A DNA stretch of 64,000 bases from Prolixibacteraceae bacterium (lineage in GTDB: Bacteria > Bacteroidota > Bacteroidia > Bacteroidales > Prolixibacteraceae), in assembly GCA_019459525.1 (NCBI GenBank), contig JAIBEY010000013.1, positions 35,050 to 99,049 of the forward strand, in the 5' to 3' direction. Positions 46,647 through 55,389 of this stretch are shown one piece after another; positions within the stretch are counted from its first letter, which is position 1; each line of letters starts with the position of its first letter. The notes under the pieces were generated by a model. That model saw nothing but the letters and a program-made list of their open reading frames with translations. It had not been told where the DNA came from and did no database searches. The position numbers and the translations under genes were made by a program.

Positions 46647-48305
46647 ATGATACTCGATAAATACCTTTCACAAACAGAATTTGCTTCTTATCAGGAGTTT
46701 ATTGAAAAATTTAAAATTAACATCCCCGAAAATTTCAACTTTGCCTTCGATGTGGTAGATGAAATTGCCCGTGAAACTCCGGATAAAGTGGCAATGGTTT
46801 GGTGCAACGACAACGGAGAGGAAGCTGTGTTTACTTTTGGCCAGATGAAAAAATACAGCGATAAAGCGGCCAATTTTTTTCGATCGGCTGGCATCGGCAA
46901 AGGCGATCCGGTTATGCTGATCCTGAAACGCCGTTTCGAATTCTGGTTTTGTACGCTTGCGCTCAATAAAATTGGAGCAATCACCATTCCGGCAACTCAT
47001 TTGCTCAGCACCAAAGACATTGTTTACCGAAACAATGCCGCCGATATTAAAATGATTGTTTGTGTTCCCGAAGCCGAAGTGATTCAACATGTGGAAGCAG
47101 CCGAAGGAAAATCGCCAACCTTTAAAGTGAAAGCTTTAGTTGGTGAAAATCGCGAAGGCTGGCTCAATTTCAACTCCGGAATGGAAAGCAGTTCCGAAGA
47201 ATTGGCAAGGCCGGAAGGAAAAGATTCAACAACAAACGACGATATTATGCTGCTCTATTTTACCTCTGGAACTACCGGAATGCCTAAAATGGTGAACCAC
47301 AATTACGTTTATCCGCTGGGGCATATTCTGACAGCCAAATATTGGCAGAATGTTCAGGATAACGGACTGCATTTTACCGTGGCCGATACCGGCTGGGCGA
47401 AATCGGCCTGGGGAAAATTGTACGGACAATGGCTTTCGGGCAGTGCTGTAATGACTTATGACTTCGATAAGTTTGTGCCAAAGAATTTGATGGAAGTGAT
47501 TGAAAAATATAAGGTTACTACTTTTTGTGCCCCACCAACCATTTACCGTTTCCTGATTAAGGAAGACCTGACTAAATTTGATTTGAAAGCCCTGAAATAT
47601 TGCGTGGTAGCCGGTGAGCCGCTCAATCCTGAAGTGTATAAGCAATTTTTGGAAGCAACGGGAATTAAGCTGATGGAAGGTTACGGGCAGACCGAATTAA
47701 CCGTTTCACTGGCAACCTATTCGTGGATGGAACCTAAACCGGGCTCCATGGGAAAGCCGTCGCCCGGATACCGTATTGATTTGGTTGACGATGCCGGAAA
47801 TTCGTGTGAAATAGGAGAGGAGGGGCAAATCGTAATTTATACCGATGGGAGCGCTCCTGTTGGCATGTTTAACGGATATTACCGCGATGAAAACCTGACC
47901 CGGAAGGTATGGCACGATGATGTGTATTACACCGGAGATATGGCTTGGCGCGATGAAGATGGCTATTACTGGTTCGTGGGTCGCGCCGACGATGTAATTA
48001 AAAGTTCGGGTTACCGGATTGGGCCTTTTGAGGTGGAAAGTGCCCTGATGGAACATCCGGCGGTATTGGAATGTGCGATTACGGCCGTTCCCGATCCCGA
48101 TCGGGGGCAGGTGGTGAAAGCAACTGTTATTTTGACGAAGAACTATCAGGCCAGCGACGAATTGGCCAAAGAACTTCAGGAACATGTGAAAAAAGTAACT
48201 GCTCCGTATAAATATCCGCGAATTGTTGAATTTGTAAGCGAATTACCCAAAACCATCAGCGGCAAAATTCGTCGGGTTCAGATTCGGGAAGACGACGGAA
48301 AGTGA
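46647..48305 (+). CDS. AMP-forming acyl-CoA synthetase (MACS-like)
   Basis: 552 residues. Adenylate-forming enzyme core: phosphate loop [15 protein letters not shown] (~195-215), MEGYGQTEL as motif A5, [19 protein letters not shown] as A7-A8 with the hinge, and the C-terminal catalytic lysine in [10 protein letters not shown] (A10). It activates a carboxylic acid to its CoA thioester through an acyl-adenylate; the sequence style fits acetyl-/medium-chain acyl-CoA synthetases, but the acid is not deducible. It is coupled to the XRE-cupin regulator. It ends near a perfect 16-base palindrome. Confidence 0.92.
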   Translation: MILDKYLSQTEFASYQEFIEKFKINIPENFNFAFDVVDEIARETPDKVAMVWCNDNGEEAVFTFGQMKKYSDKAANFFRSAGIGKGDPVMLILKRRFEFWFCTLALNKIGAITIPATHLLSTKDIVYRNNAADIKMIVCVPEAEVIQHVEAAEGKSPTFKVKALVGENREGWLNFNSGMESSSEELARPEGKDSTTNDDIMLLYFTSGTTGMPKMVNHNYVYPLGHILTAKYWQNVQDNGLHFTVADTGWAKSAWGKLYGQWLSGSAVMTYDFDKFVPKNLMEVIEKYKVTTFCAPPTIYRFLIKEDLTKFDLKALKYCVVAGEPLNPEVYKQFLEATGIKLMEGYGQTELTVSLATYSWMEPKPGSMGKPSPGYRIDLVDDAGNSCEIGEEGQIVIYTDGSAPVGMFNGYYRDENLTRKVWHDDVYYTGDMAWRDEDGYYWFVGRADDVIKSSGYRIGPFEVESALMEHPAVLECAITAVPDPDRGQVVKATVILTKNYQASDELAKELQEHVKKVTAPYKYPRIVEFVSELPKTISGKIRRVQIREDDGK

Positions 48306-48338
48306 TCAGAATGCAATATAATATCGTTGTGAGCAAGG

Positions 48339-48354
48339 CCACGAGATCTCGTGG
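48339..48354. repeat. Perfect 16-base palindrome
   Basis: CCACGAGATCTCGTGG reads the same on both strands, and AGG/CCT extends it around a one-base bulge (48336-48358). It is 34 bases after the synthetase stop and about 45 bases before the helicase promoter. No T-tract follows beyond ACTTTTG. It could be a transcript-end hairpin or an operator. Confidence 0.6.
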
Positions 48355-48400
48355 ACCTACACTTTTGCCATGCCAATAGTGAGATATTCCAGTTTCGGGT

Positions 48401-48408
48401 TACCTTTG
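48401..48408 (+). promoter_or_regulatory. Bacteroidota -7 promoter element (TACCTTTG)
   Basis: Exact TAnnTTTG match 23 bases before the GTG start chosen for the helicase. It lies inside the upstream ATG frame, so that longer start would be excluded from the transcript. Confidence 0.5.
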
Positions 48409-48431
48409 TAGTCAAATCAAATTTTCGAACT

Positions 48432-49775
48432 GTGACTTTTCTGGAATTAAATTTAAATATCCCGCTGCTCAATGCCTTGAATGATCTGGGCTTTGAAAAT
48501 CCAACTCCTATTCAGGAAAAAATATATCCGGTAGTGATGTCGGGTCGCGATGCCGTTGGGATTGCGCAAACAGGAACCGGGAAAACTTTCGCCTATTTGG
48601 TGCCTATTCTGCGACAACTGAAATATTCAGAACAAAAACATCCGCGTATTCTGGTGGTTGTGCCCACCCGCGAGCTGGTTTTGCAGGTAGTTGGCGAAGC
48701 CGAAAAACTGGCAAAGTATATGAATTTAAGGGTTGTAGGTGTTTATGGCGGAACGAATATGAATACCCAGAGGCAGGTTGTTTACAGTGGAATGGATGTG
48801 CTGGTGGCCACTCCAGGCCGCCTGGTTGATTTGGTCATGACTGGCGTTTTGCGCCTGAAGTCGATACAAAAACTGGTTATCGACGAAGTGGATGAAATGC
48901 TGAACCTGGGTTTCCGCCCGCAGTTAATGAGTTTTATGGATAGTTTGCCCCAGCGCAGGCAGAACCTGATGTTTTCGGCTACTTTGACCGAAGATGTCAG
49001 AGATTTGATCGACAGCTATTTTTATGAACCGATAACCATTGAGATTGAAAATCAGCGGACTCCGCTGGAACAGATCGTGCAATATTTTTATGCCGTTCCT
49101 AATTTTTTTACCAAAGTAAACTTGCTCGAAAACCTGCTTTCTAATTCTGCTGAATATACGCGTGTCCTGGTTTTTGCTGCTAGCAAGCAGGTTGCCGACC
49201 GGGTGGCTCAGCTTATTGAACCGATTTTTCCGGAGCAAATCGGAGTTTTGCATTCCAATAAATCACAAAACCTACGTATCAACTCGTTGGAAAAATTCAG
49301 GAACGGGACTTTCCGGATTCTGATTGCCACCGATGTGGCATCAAGGGGTCTGGACATTGCCGACATTTCGCATGTTATTAATTTTGATGTCCCGGATGTG
49401 CCGGAAGATTACATTCACCGCATTGGACGTACCGGAAGGGCTGAAAAAACAGGCGTTTCCATAACTTTTGTGAATGAGCCTGAAATGAAATTTTTGTCGG
49501 AAATAGAACTATTTGTGAACCGGAACATGGAGGAGAAGCCGCTGCCGGAAGGATTGAAAATTTCGAATATTTTTACGGATGAAGAACGGCCCGTATTGTT
49601 CGACAAAGACTACATCGGGAAACCCAAAGTACTGACAGAGTCGAAAGGCGCTTTTCACGAAAAGAAAGAAAAAAATAAAAAGGTCAATCTGGGTGGCCCC
49701 GGTGAACGTAACCCTCGAAAATTGAAACCCGAAAACAGGGGGGTACTCCGAAAAAGGGCTGCTAAAGGAAAATGA
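48432..49775 (+). CDS. DEAD-box RNA helicase
   Basis: 447 residues from GTG. Both RecA domains are present: Q motif GFENPTPIQEK, motif I AQTGTGKT, Ia PTRELVLQ, TPGRLVD, motif II as DEVD (VIDEVDEML), motif III SAT, IV LVFAASKQ, V ATDVASRGLDI and VI HRIGRTGRAE. The C-terminal tail is short and basic (ending LRKRAAKGK). It unwinds short RNA duplexes, probably in ribosome assembly or cold adaptation. Motif II is DEVD, not DEAD. The ATG 27 codons upstream would add non-homologous sequence and overlaps the promoter, so the GTG is preferred. Confidence 0.9.
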   Translation: MTFLELNLNIPLLNALNDLGFENPTPIQEKIYPVVMSGRDAVGIAQTGTGKTFAYLVPILRQLKYSEQKHPRILVVVPTRELVLQVVGEAEKLAKYMNLRVVGVYGGTNMNTQRQVVYSGMDVLVATPGRLVDLVMTGVLRLKSIQKLVIDEVDEMLNLGFRPQLMSFMDSLPQRRQNLMFSATLTEDVRDLIDSYFYEPITIEIENQRTPLEQIVQYFYAVPNFFTKVNLLENLLSNSAEYTRVLVFAASKQVADRVAQLIEPIFPEQIGVLHSNKSQNLRINSLEKFRNGTFRILIATDVASRGLDIADISHVINFDVPDVPEDYIHRIGRTGRAEKTGVSITFVNEPEMKFLSEIELFVNRNMEEKPLPEGLKISNIFTDEERPVLFDKDYIGKPKVLTESKGAFHEKKEKNKKVNLGGPGERNPRKLKPENRGVLRKRAAKGK

Positions 49776-49835
49776 TGATATTCATATTATTCGTTAATGA
49801 TTCTAAAGGGTTCATTTAAAGGCTGAAGAATTACT

Positions 49836-49843
49836 ATATTTGG
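49836..49843 (+). promoter_or_regulatory. Bacteroidota -7 promoter element for hicBA (TATATTTG)
   Basis: Exact TAnnTTTG match 23 bases before the hicB ATG, with TTTA about 16 bases upstream as a weak -33 element. Confidence 0.45.
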
Positions 49844-49866
49844 TTGGTCAATAAAAATTTTGAGAA

Positions 49867-50076
49867 ATGAAACTTACATTAATTGTTAAAAAGGGCAAGA
49901 ATGGTTTTTTGATCGGACAACTTAAAGAATTACCAGCCGTTTTTACGCAGGCATTTACTGTTGAAGAGCTAAAAGAAAATATTGCTGATGTGTTAGAAAT
50001 GTATTTGGAAGATGTACGAGAGAGCTACAAGCCTGATGGGGAAATGTTATTGGAAGAAGAATTGATTTTTGCCTGA
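49867..50076 (+). CDS. hicB: HicB-family antitoxin
   Basis: 69 residues. The partial RNase H-like HicB fold is visible: MKLTLIVKKGKNGFLIGQLK, then ELPAVFTQAFTVEELKENI and LEMYLEDV. It is the antitoxin that binds HicA and, as a dimer, often represses its own promoter; here no obvious C-terminal DNA-binding domain is present, so autoregulation may be weak or absent. Its stop is followed three bases later by the hicA ATG, so the pair is translationally linked. Confidence 0.85.
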   Translation: MKLTLIVKKGKNGFLIGQLKELPAVFTQAFTVEELKENIADVLEMYLEDVRESYKPDGEMLLEEELIFA

Positions 50077-50079
50077 TTG

Positions 50080-50274
50080 ATGAAACGAACGAAATTTATC
50101 AAATATTTGAATGAGCATAATTGTGGATTCATCAAACATGGAGCAAAACATGATAAATATATGAACCACAATACCGGGACAAGAACCATGATTCCCAGGC
50201 ATCAGGATATTGATGATGATCTTTGCGCTTTGATTTGTAAACAATTAGAAATTCCAAAACCTAATAAATCGTAA
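50080..50274 (+). CDS. hicA: HicA-family mRNA interferase toxin
   Basis: 64 residues. HicA double-stranded-RNA-binding-like fold with the catalytic-type histidine in FIKHGAKHDKYMNHNTG and the motif RTMIPRHQDIDDDL. HicA degrades mRNA and halts translation until HicB binds it. Order is antitoxin first, the reverse of the classical hicAB layout but common in this family. A TTG directly before the ATG is possible; the ATG is preferred. A glycosyltransferase gene converges 8 bases later. Confidence 0.85.
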   Translation: MKRTKFIKYLNEHNCGFIKHGAKHDKYMNHNTGTRTMIPRHQDIDDDLCALICKQLEIPKPNKS

Positions 50275-50282
50275 ATTCGATG

Positions 50283-51404
50283 TTATTTTTCATCCAGCAA
50301 CCGAATGATTTTCATGGTGTTACGGTGGTTTGAAAAGGAATCTTCCAATATTAGTTTTCGCTTTTCAATTTCTTCCGAAGTAAAATCCAGATCGAATAAT
50401 TCGTCGATTAACCTGATCATTTCTTTTGGCGTATCGGCTAAATGGCACAAATGTTCGAGGCCTGTTTTGTGTATCATGGGTGTATTGGCAATGCAAAACC
50501 TTCCCGAAAAAAGCGATGCCAACAGTTTTAGTTTCAATCCGGTATCCTGAAAAGTAGGCAACAAACAGAGGTGCGCATCCTGAATGAGGTTTTCCATTTC
50601 GTCATGTTGCGGATTCGAAATTAACTGAACGTTTGAAAATTGTTTGATCTGCTGAATCAGTCGCTCCGGCGGATTTTTTCCTGCAATAATGAATTCCTGA
50701 TTCATTTTTGAGCATACATTTTTGAGCAAATATTCGACTGCCTGAAAATTTTCGGAAACCGAAAGGTTCCCATGAAACAAGATGTATTTACCCCGACCAA
50801 CTTTGGCTTTGATTTCGTTGAACGGATGAAAAGCCGGAATAAAATGAGAATGGCCGTATTGGTGGTCGAAATAGAAATTATCGTTGGGCGAAATACAAAG
50901 CAAGTGTGATGCATTTTTTAGCACTTTTTCGTACCGCTTAAGTTTGAAAGCTTCGATTCTGAAGAATAGTTTTTTGACCAGATTTTGTTCAGCGTGATAT
51001 AGATTCTGATAATATTCGTGTTCTACATTGTGCGTACGAACCAGCCGGAGATGATTTTTGAGCGATGGGTGGTCAAGGTAAATGCAAGTGTGGAGTCCTT
51101 CAAATAAAATTGGTGCATTATTTTCGGATAAGTTACATAATAACTGTGTGTTAGTTCTTGTAATTACAATGTATGGTTTAATTGACAACTGATAGCGAAT
51201 GCCGCACTTTCTGGGATAGTAAAAAACCTTCGCGCAATATTTTTCAAGCTCTTTTGACTGCTCGCGATCATATTCGAAACAATGGAGATAAACCGAAACG
51301 CCACATTCCGATAGAGCCTTTATTTTGTAAAAAATATCAATCACCCCACCATAATCGGGCGGATAGGGAATGTTAAATGCAACCAGTTGTAGCGCTGTTT
51401 CCAC
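50283..51404 (-). CDS. GT4-like glycosyltransferase
   Basis: 373 residues with the two-domain GT-B layout. The N-terminal domain starts VAFNIPYPPDYGGVIDIFYK with the glycine-rich loop; RTHNVEHEYYQNLY is typical of GT4-like enzymes; the C-terminal domain has ILFHGNLSVSENFQAVEYLL and the nucleotide-sugar region FQDTGLKLKLLASLFSGR in place of the usual E-x7-E. It should transfer a sugar to a cell-surface glycan; donor and acceptor are unknown. No polysaccharide cluster surrounds it, so it is an isolated gene. Confidence 0.83.
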   Translation of the reverse strand: METALQLVAFNIPYPPDYGGVIDIFYKIKALSECGVSVYLHCFEYDREQSKELEKYCAKVFYYPRKCGIRYQLSIKPYIVITRTNTQLLCNLSENNAPILFEGLHTCIYLDHPSLKNHLRLVRTHNVEHEYYQNLYHAEQNLVKKLFFRIEAFKLKRYEKVLKNASHLLCISPNDNFYFDHQYGHSHFIPAFHPFNEIKAKVGRGKYILFHGNLSVSENFQAVEYLLKNVCSKMNQEFIIAGKNPPERLIQQIKQFSNVQLISNPQHDEMENLIQDAHLCLLPTFQDTGLKLKLLASLFSGRFCIANTPMIHKTGLEHLCHLADTPKEMIRLIDELFDLDFTSEEIEKRKLILEDSFSNHRNTMKIIRLLDEK

Positions 51405-51436
51405 GTTTGTAATTTTATTCTAAATATAAAAAATAA

Positions 51437-51469
51437 AAAACCACGAACCGGTGAACGATTCGTGGTTTT
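51437..51469 (-). terminator. Intrinsic terminator of the DUF4097-like cassette
   Basis: AAAACCACGAA/TTCGTGGTTTT forms an 11-bp perfect stem, 22 bases after the stop of the DUF4097-like gene. On the minus strand it is followed by TTTTTATTTTTT. Confidence 0.85.
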
Positions 51470-51491
51470 CTATAACTTTTTGTAGAGTTGG

Positions 51492-52529
51492 TTATTCAAC
51501 CAGTTTTACTCCGCCATAGCGGCTTGAAATGTTTACAGTTCCGCCACCTGTTCCAACATTTCCGTCGAGCGTAAACCGATGATTATCCCTGATCCGGTTT
51601 CCTTTGTACCGTTCGGTGGGGTAATTCACATCGCAGTAATCGCATTCGGTCTGAAGCTTGTAATTCAACTCGTTTAGTCCGATGTTGATCCCTCCGTAGC
51701 TGTTGACAATGCGGATTTTGTCGAATTTGGCATCGACCTTGCTGATTCGTACAGAACCATATCCGGTGTCGAGGTCGAGGTTCCGGTTGAGCAAGCCAAT
51801 TTTGTAATTGGTATATTTCGAATTCGATTTCAGGTTGTCAATTTCGTCGATAGAAAAGGAGTCGTATTTCGATTCCAATGTCAGGTTACCTGTTTTATGC
51901 AGGTTGACTGTCGAATATTTGGAATCCAGGACCAAGCGGTTGATTTCGTCGGCATACAACTTGGAGTATTTGAATTCGAGATTGGCATCGTTTATGGTTT
52001 CCAGGTTGGCTTTACCGTAATTTACAATGATTGTCATTGGGCTTCCGGCAGGCGCTTTCATTTTTCCGGCAGTCAGCGAACCATAACTAATATCGAAAAA
52101 TCCTTTGGCATCGAGTTCGTTTACAATCACGTTACCGTAGCGGTTGTTAATGTTTAATTCCCTGTCTTTGGGTATGTTAATGAGGTAATCGATTGAAAAG
52201 GTCTGTTTGCTTTTAAACCCGTCTTCAATATTGGTTTCGGCGCTAACCAGTCCTCCCGATTTATTGAACGAGATCTCAATTTGATCCATTAACTCTTTAG
52301 CCCGGCTGCTTGATTGGTTTTCTACAGTAATTATTACTTTAATGGTAACCGAGTCGCCACCCATGTCGTTGATTTTTACTTCCCCGAATTTGTTGGTAAT
52401 CTTCAGGGCAGTCACTCCGCTTTTTGCCCAGCCTTTCCTGATGTTTCGGGTATATTCAGCTCCTGCTGCACCAACAAATAGCGTTGAAAGCAATAGCAGC
52501 GCAATGGTGAGGTTAAATTTTGATTTCAT
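51492..52529 (-). CDS. Exported DUF4097-like beta-repeat protein
   Basis: 345 residues with a signal peptide (1-~23, ending GAAGA). The mature part is a repetitive beta-solenoid-like sequence: strands such as NKFGEVKINDMGG, NNRYGNVIVNELD, DSKYSTVNLHKTG and DTGYGSVRISKVD recur every ~20-25 residues with a Tyr-Gly turn. This matches the DUF4097/adhesin-like family. Function unknown. It overlaps the upstream anti-sigma candidate by 17 bases and ends at a strong terminator, so it is the last gene of the ECF sigma cassette and probably the sigma factor's effector or signal partner. Confidence 0.85.
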   Translation of the reverse strand: MKSKFNLTIALLLLSTLFVGAAGAEYTRNIRKGWAKSGVTALKITNKFGEVKINDMGGDSVTIKVIITVENQSSSRAKELMDQIEISFNKSGGLVSAETNIEDGFKSKQTFSIDYLINIPKDRELNINNRYGNVIVNELDAKGFFDISYGSLTAGKMKAPAGSPMTIIVNYGKANLETINDANLEFKYSKLYADEINRLVLDSKYSTVNLHKTGNLTLESKYDSFSIDEIDNLKSNSKYTNYKIGLLNRNLDLDTGYGSVRISKVDAKFDKIRIVNSYGGINIGLNELNYKLQTECDYCDVNYPTERYKGNRIRDNHRFTLDGNVGTGGGTVNISSRYGGVKLVE

Positions 52530-53079
52530 CTTTTTGATATTTTTGTTGTTTAACTTCTTGTAATTTGTTAATAATCATCGTGATGACATTCATCCGGGCT
52601 TGATAGTATTCGAGCATCGCATTAATCACACGTTCATCGTCGGGGTTTGCTTTCAGGTCTTCAATCAACTTTTGATACATCTGGTCAAATTCAGCCTGCT
52701 CTTTTTGCATCATTTGTTGTTCTGTTTCCGAAATAAATCCTTCTTTTTTAAGCTTATCCCATTGATTCATTCCCAGTTGGATGGCATTGGTGTAATAGAA
52801 TTCAACTTCACGGTATTCGGGCGAAATTGATCCCAATGAGAGTGTTTCTGTCTTTTCAGGAAAAAAGTATATGCGGGCCTGATTGACTGCCAAAAGTGCA
52901 AATACCACCATTGCGGCAATCTTCAGGAACGGTTGAAAATTGATTCTTCGGGTTGGTTTTGCCGCTTTCTGAAGTCGGGCTTCAAAGCGCTCAAAGTGCC
53001 CTTCAAGTGGTTCTTCATCCTGAATAGAAGTCCGGTTATTTAAGATTAATCTTTCCAATTCGTCGTTCATAGCAATCAT
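52513..53079 (-). CDS. Single-span membrane protein, candidate anti-sigma factor
   Basis: 188 residues. A basic cytoplasmic N-terminus (~1-50) is followed by one membrane helix (about 51-66, FLKIAAMVVFALLAVNQARI) and a charged helical C-terminal region with Gln/Glu-rich coiled-coil stretches. Position and topology fit the anti-sigma factor of the sigma gene 3 bases upstream, but I see no zinc-binding HxxxCxxC motif, so it is not a ZAS-type anti-sigma. A second ATG three codons in is equally good. Confidence 0.7.
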   Translation of the reverse strand: MIAMNDELERLILNNRTSIQDEEPLEGHFERFEARLQKAAKPTRRINFQPFLKIAAMVVFALLAVNQARIYFFPEKTETLSLGSISPEYREVEFYYTNAIQLGMNQWDKLKKEGFISETEQQMMQKEQAEFDQMYQKLIEDLKANPDDERVINAMLEYYQARMNVITMIINKLQEVKQQKYQKDEIKI

Positions 53080-53082
53080 TTT

Positions 53083-53637
53083 TTAATTGTATTCAAACAG
53101 TTCTTCTTTTTGCAGCATTTCCCTGAGTTTCAGTTTGGCCCTCAGAAACTGAGTGCGCGACGAAACGTTTGTAATACCGAGTATTTGCGCAATTTCCTCG
53201 TGATCATAACCTTCCAGCAGGTACAGGCTCAGTACGACACGGAATCCATCGGGTAATTTTTGAATGGCCTTTTTGAGGTATTCCATCTGAATTTCGCCAA
53301 TGTGAAGAGAGGCAGGTTCTTCATCGGGAATTTTCTCGTTCAGTTCTTCAAATTTTACCTTTCGTTTTTTTAGCTGATCCAGAGAACGGTTGATCACAAT
53401 TCGTTTTAACCAGGCACCAAAACTAACTTTCCCTTCGTAGGTGTCAATTTTAGTCAGCGCATTTAAAAAGGCTTCCTGCATCACATCTTCAGCTTCCACT
53501 TCGTTACCAACCATGCGCAGGCATACGTTGTACATGGGTTTGTAATACAATTTGTAAAGCTCAAATTGTGCTTTGGTGTCGCCTTTCCGGCACCTTTCAA
53601 TCACATCATGATAGATATTGGGATATTGCGCTTCCAA
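53083..53637 (-). CDS. ECF RNA polymerase sigma factor
   Basis: 184 residues, the usual ECF size. Region 2 includes NVCLRMVGNEVEAEDVMQEA and GAWLKRIVINRSLDQLKK; region 4 includes EGYDHEEIAQILGI and the recognition helix before RAKLKLREML. There is no region 3 and no C-terminal extension. It directs transcription of a small regulon, probably including this operon, and is likely held by the membrane protein 3 bases downstream. Confidence 0.93.
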   Translation of the reverse strand: MEAQYPNIYHDVIERCRKGDTKAQFELYKLYYKPMYNVCLRMVGNEVEAEDVMQEAFLNALTKIDTYEGKVSFGAWLKRIVINRSLDQLKKRKVKFEELNEKIPDEEPASLHIGEIQMEYLKKAIQKLPDGFRVVLSLYLLEGYDHEEIAQILGITNVSSRTQFLRAKLKLREMLQKEELFEYN

Positions 53638-53764
53638 GTGTTTTTATTGTTTTCTGATTGAAAGACGAACCTGAATGTGCCAATGTTGCATGTTGCATGA
53701 AAATAATCCAAAATTAACTCCCGGATTTTATACGTTTAGATCAGGAGGTAAGTAACTTTTTTAG

Positions 53765-54427
53765 CTAATCTGTTGATTTATTGATGTATTTTATTGTGCT
53801 GATAAGCTCTGTTTCGTCGTACACTTTTATTTTCTGCTGCTGGATATAATCGATAATCTCTTTGGGTATCGGTTGGATAATTTTAATAAGCTCTTTCCTG
53901 GTGGTGATTTGCTTGGCTGTTCCGTCTTTGTAGCGCAGGTAATAATCGGGTTTGCTGTCTTCAAACCTGGTGGGAATGCCTTCCTTGGGATCAGATTTTT
54001 TCAGAACAGAGTTGTATTTCTTGAGTAACTGAAAATTTCCGCTGGCAATTAATTGGAAATAGGACCGTTTTATTTTTTTTGATGCTTTATACGGGGCATA
54101 AACGAAAACTTTGTTATCCAGAATGATGTGATCGATGGTGATCGGATCGGCAATGTATAAAAGCGTTTCCTTTTGTTTAAATTCCATTATATTCTTGAAA
54201 ATATTATATCGGAGAGACATATTCGTAATTTCAGAATCGTTTTTTTTGACTATTAATGCGGGTTTGAATTCCCTATCCAGGTATGGGTTTCCGCTAATTT
54301 GCTGTTCCTCAATTATTCTTAGGCCTTGGTGGGCTATTCTTTCCATGGAGTTAAATGCTTCCCTACTTTGTCCCGAACTGTTAAAAGCGAAAATGAATGC
54401 CAAAAGAAAGATGAAAAATGACCGCAT
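53765..54427 (-). CDS. Exported protein of unknown function
   Basis: 220 residues with a signal peptide (1-~19, ending NSSG). The mature region is lysine- and isoleucine-rich with alternating strands (ITIDHIILDNKVFVYAPYKA and similar) and no cysteine, lipobox or catalytic motif. I do not recognise a family. It is a single-gene unit between the sigma gene and the divergent zinc-exporter gene. Confidence 0.65.
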   Translation of the reverse strand: MRSFFIFLLAFIFAFNSSGQSREAFNSMERIAHQGLRIIEEQQISGNPYLDREFKPALIVKKNDSEITNMSLRYNIFKNIMEFKQKETLLYIADPITIDHIILDNKVFVYAPYKASKKIKRSYFQLIASGNFQLLKKYNSVLKKSDPKEGIPTRFEDSKPDYYLRYKDGTAKQITTRKELIKIIQPIPKEIIDYIQQQKIKVYDETELISTIKYINKSTD

Positions 54428-54500
54428 AAAGCTATTTTTGGTAAAATTTTACTTGAGCAAAAAACTTTAAGTATTTTGATTGTTAAATATACTAAAACAG

Positions 54501-55379
54501 ATGTCACATCAGCACGAACATACCGGAAGAAATTTAGCGATTACGGTTATTCTGAATGGAATAATCACTTTGGGGCAATTTACAGGCGGGATTATCTCTG
54601 GTAGTTTGGCCTTAATCTCGGATGCCCTTCATAACCTGAGTGATGTCGTTTCTGTGATATTGGCCTACCTGGCTCACCGTATAGGGCTTCGACCTCAGAC
54701 TCAGAAATCAACTTTTGGCTTTAAACGGGCCGAGATTTTGGCCGCGTTCATTAATGCCATTTCTCTGATAGCCATTTCGGTTTACCTTATGGTTGAAGCT
54801 GGAAAACGATTTTTGAACCCACAGGAAGTTGACTACCTCTGGATGTTTTGGCTCGGAATAGTTGGTTTTGTTGCCAATGGCCTGTCGGTTTTTATTTTGC
54901 ACAATAATAAAAATGAAAACCTGAATATCAGGGCGGCCTATTTACATTTGATTGGAGATGCACTCACCTCTGTGGCAGTTATTGCCGGTGCTGTTTGTAT
55001 CTGGTTGTTTCAGGTTTACTGGATCGACCCGCTGGTCACTGTGTTGATTAGCGTTTATATTTTCATTCATACCTTTAAAATTCTGAAGGAGAGTGTAGAA
55101 ATACTGATGCAGTTTGCCCCGTCGGGGATTGATCAGGAAGAAATTGTTGCTGTTTTACTACAGATTCCAGAGATTCAAAGTGTTCACCACATTCATTTGT
55201 GGCAGCTAGACGATGACCGGATTTATTTTGAGGCGCACCTGGTCTTAGCTGAAAACCGTCCGGTTTCTGATACAGATCAGATCACCGAAAGTGCAAAGCG
55301 ACTGTTAAACAGCCGCTTTGGTATCAGTCATACTACTTTTCAGTATGAATTTGCTTTGTGTAAAGATTGTAATTGCTAA
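54501..55379 (+). CDS. Cation diffusion facilitator (zinc exporter, CzcD/ZitB-like)
   Basis: 292 residues from the ATG. Six membrane helices, with the zinc-site motifs in helix 2 (SLALISDALHNLSDVVSV, giving HxxxD) and helix 5 (HLIGDALTS, giving HxxxD), a short histidine-rich N-terminus (MSHQHEHTG), and a cytoplasmic C-terminal domain with VHHIHLWQLDDDRI. These place it in the Zn2+-exporting CDF group. A TTG seven codons upstream is possible. It stands alone. Metal specificity (Zn over Cd or Co) is inferred from the motif set. Confidence 0.93.
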   Translation: MSHQHEHTGRNLAITVILNGIITLGQFTGGIISGSLALISDALHNLSDVVSVILAYLAHRIGLRPQTQKSTFGFKRAEILAAFINAISLIAISVYLMVEAGKRFLNPQEVDYLWMFWLGIVGFVANGLSVFILHNNKNENLNIRAAYLHLIGDALTSVAVIAGAVCIWLFQVYWIDPLVTVLISVYIFIHTFKILKESVEILMQFAPSGIDQEEIVAVLLQIPEIQSVHHIHLWQLDDDRIYFEAHLVLAENRPVSDTDQITESAKRLLNSRFGISHTTFQYEFALCKDCNC

Positions 55380-55389
55380 ACTACCTTAA

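Noticed and set aside
53765..54427. Outer-membrane lipoprotein-sorting (LolA-like) reading of the exported 220-residue protein
   Set aside because: The repeated Lys/Ile strands are only vaguely similar and I see no motif that would support it; left as unknown.
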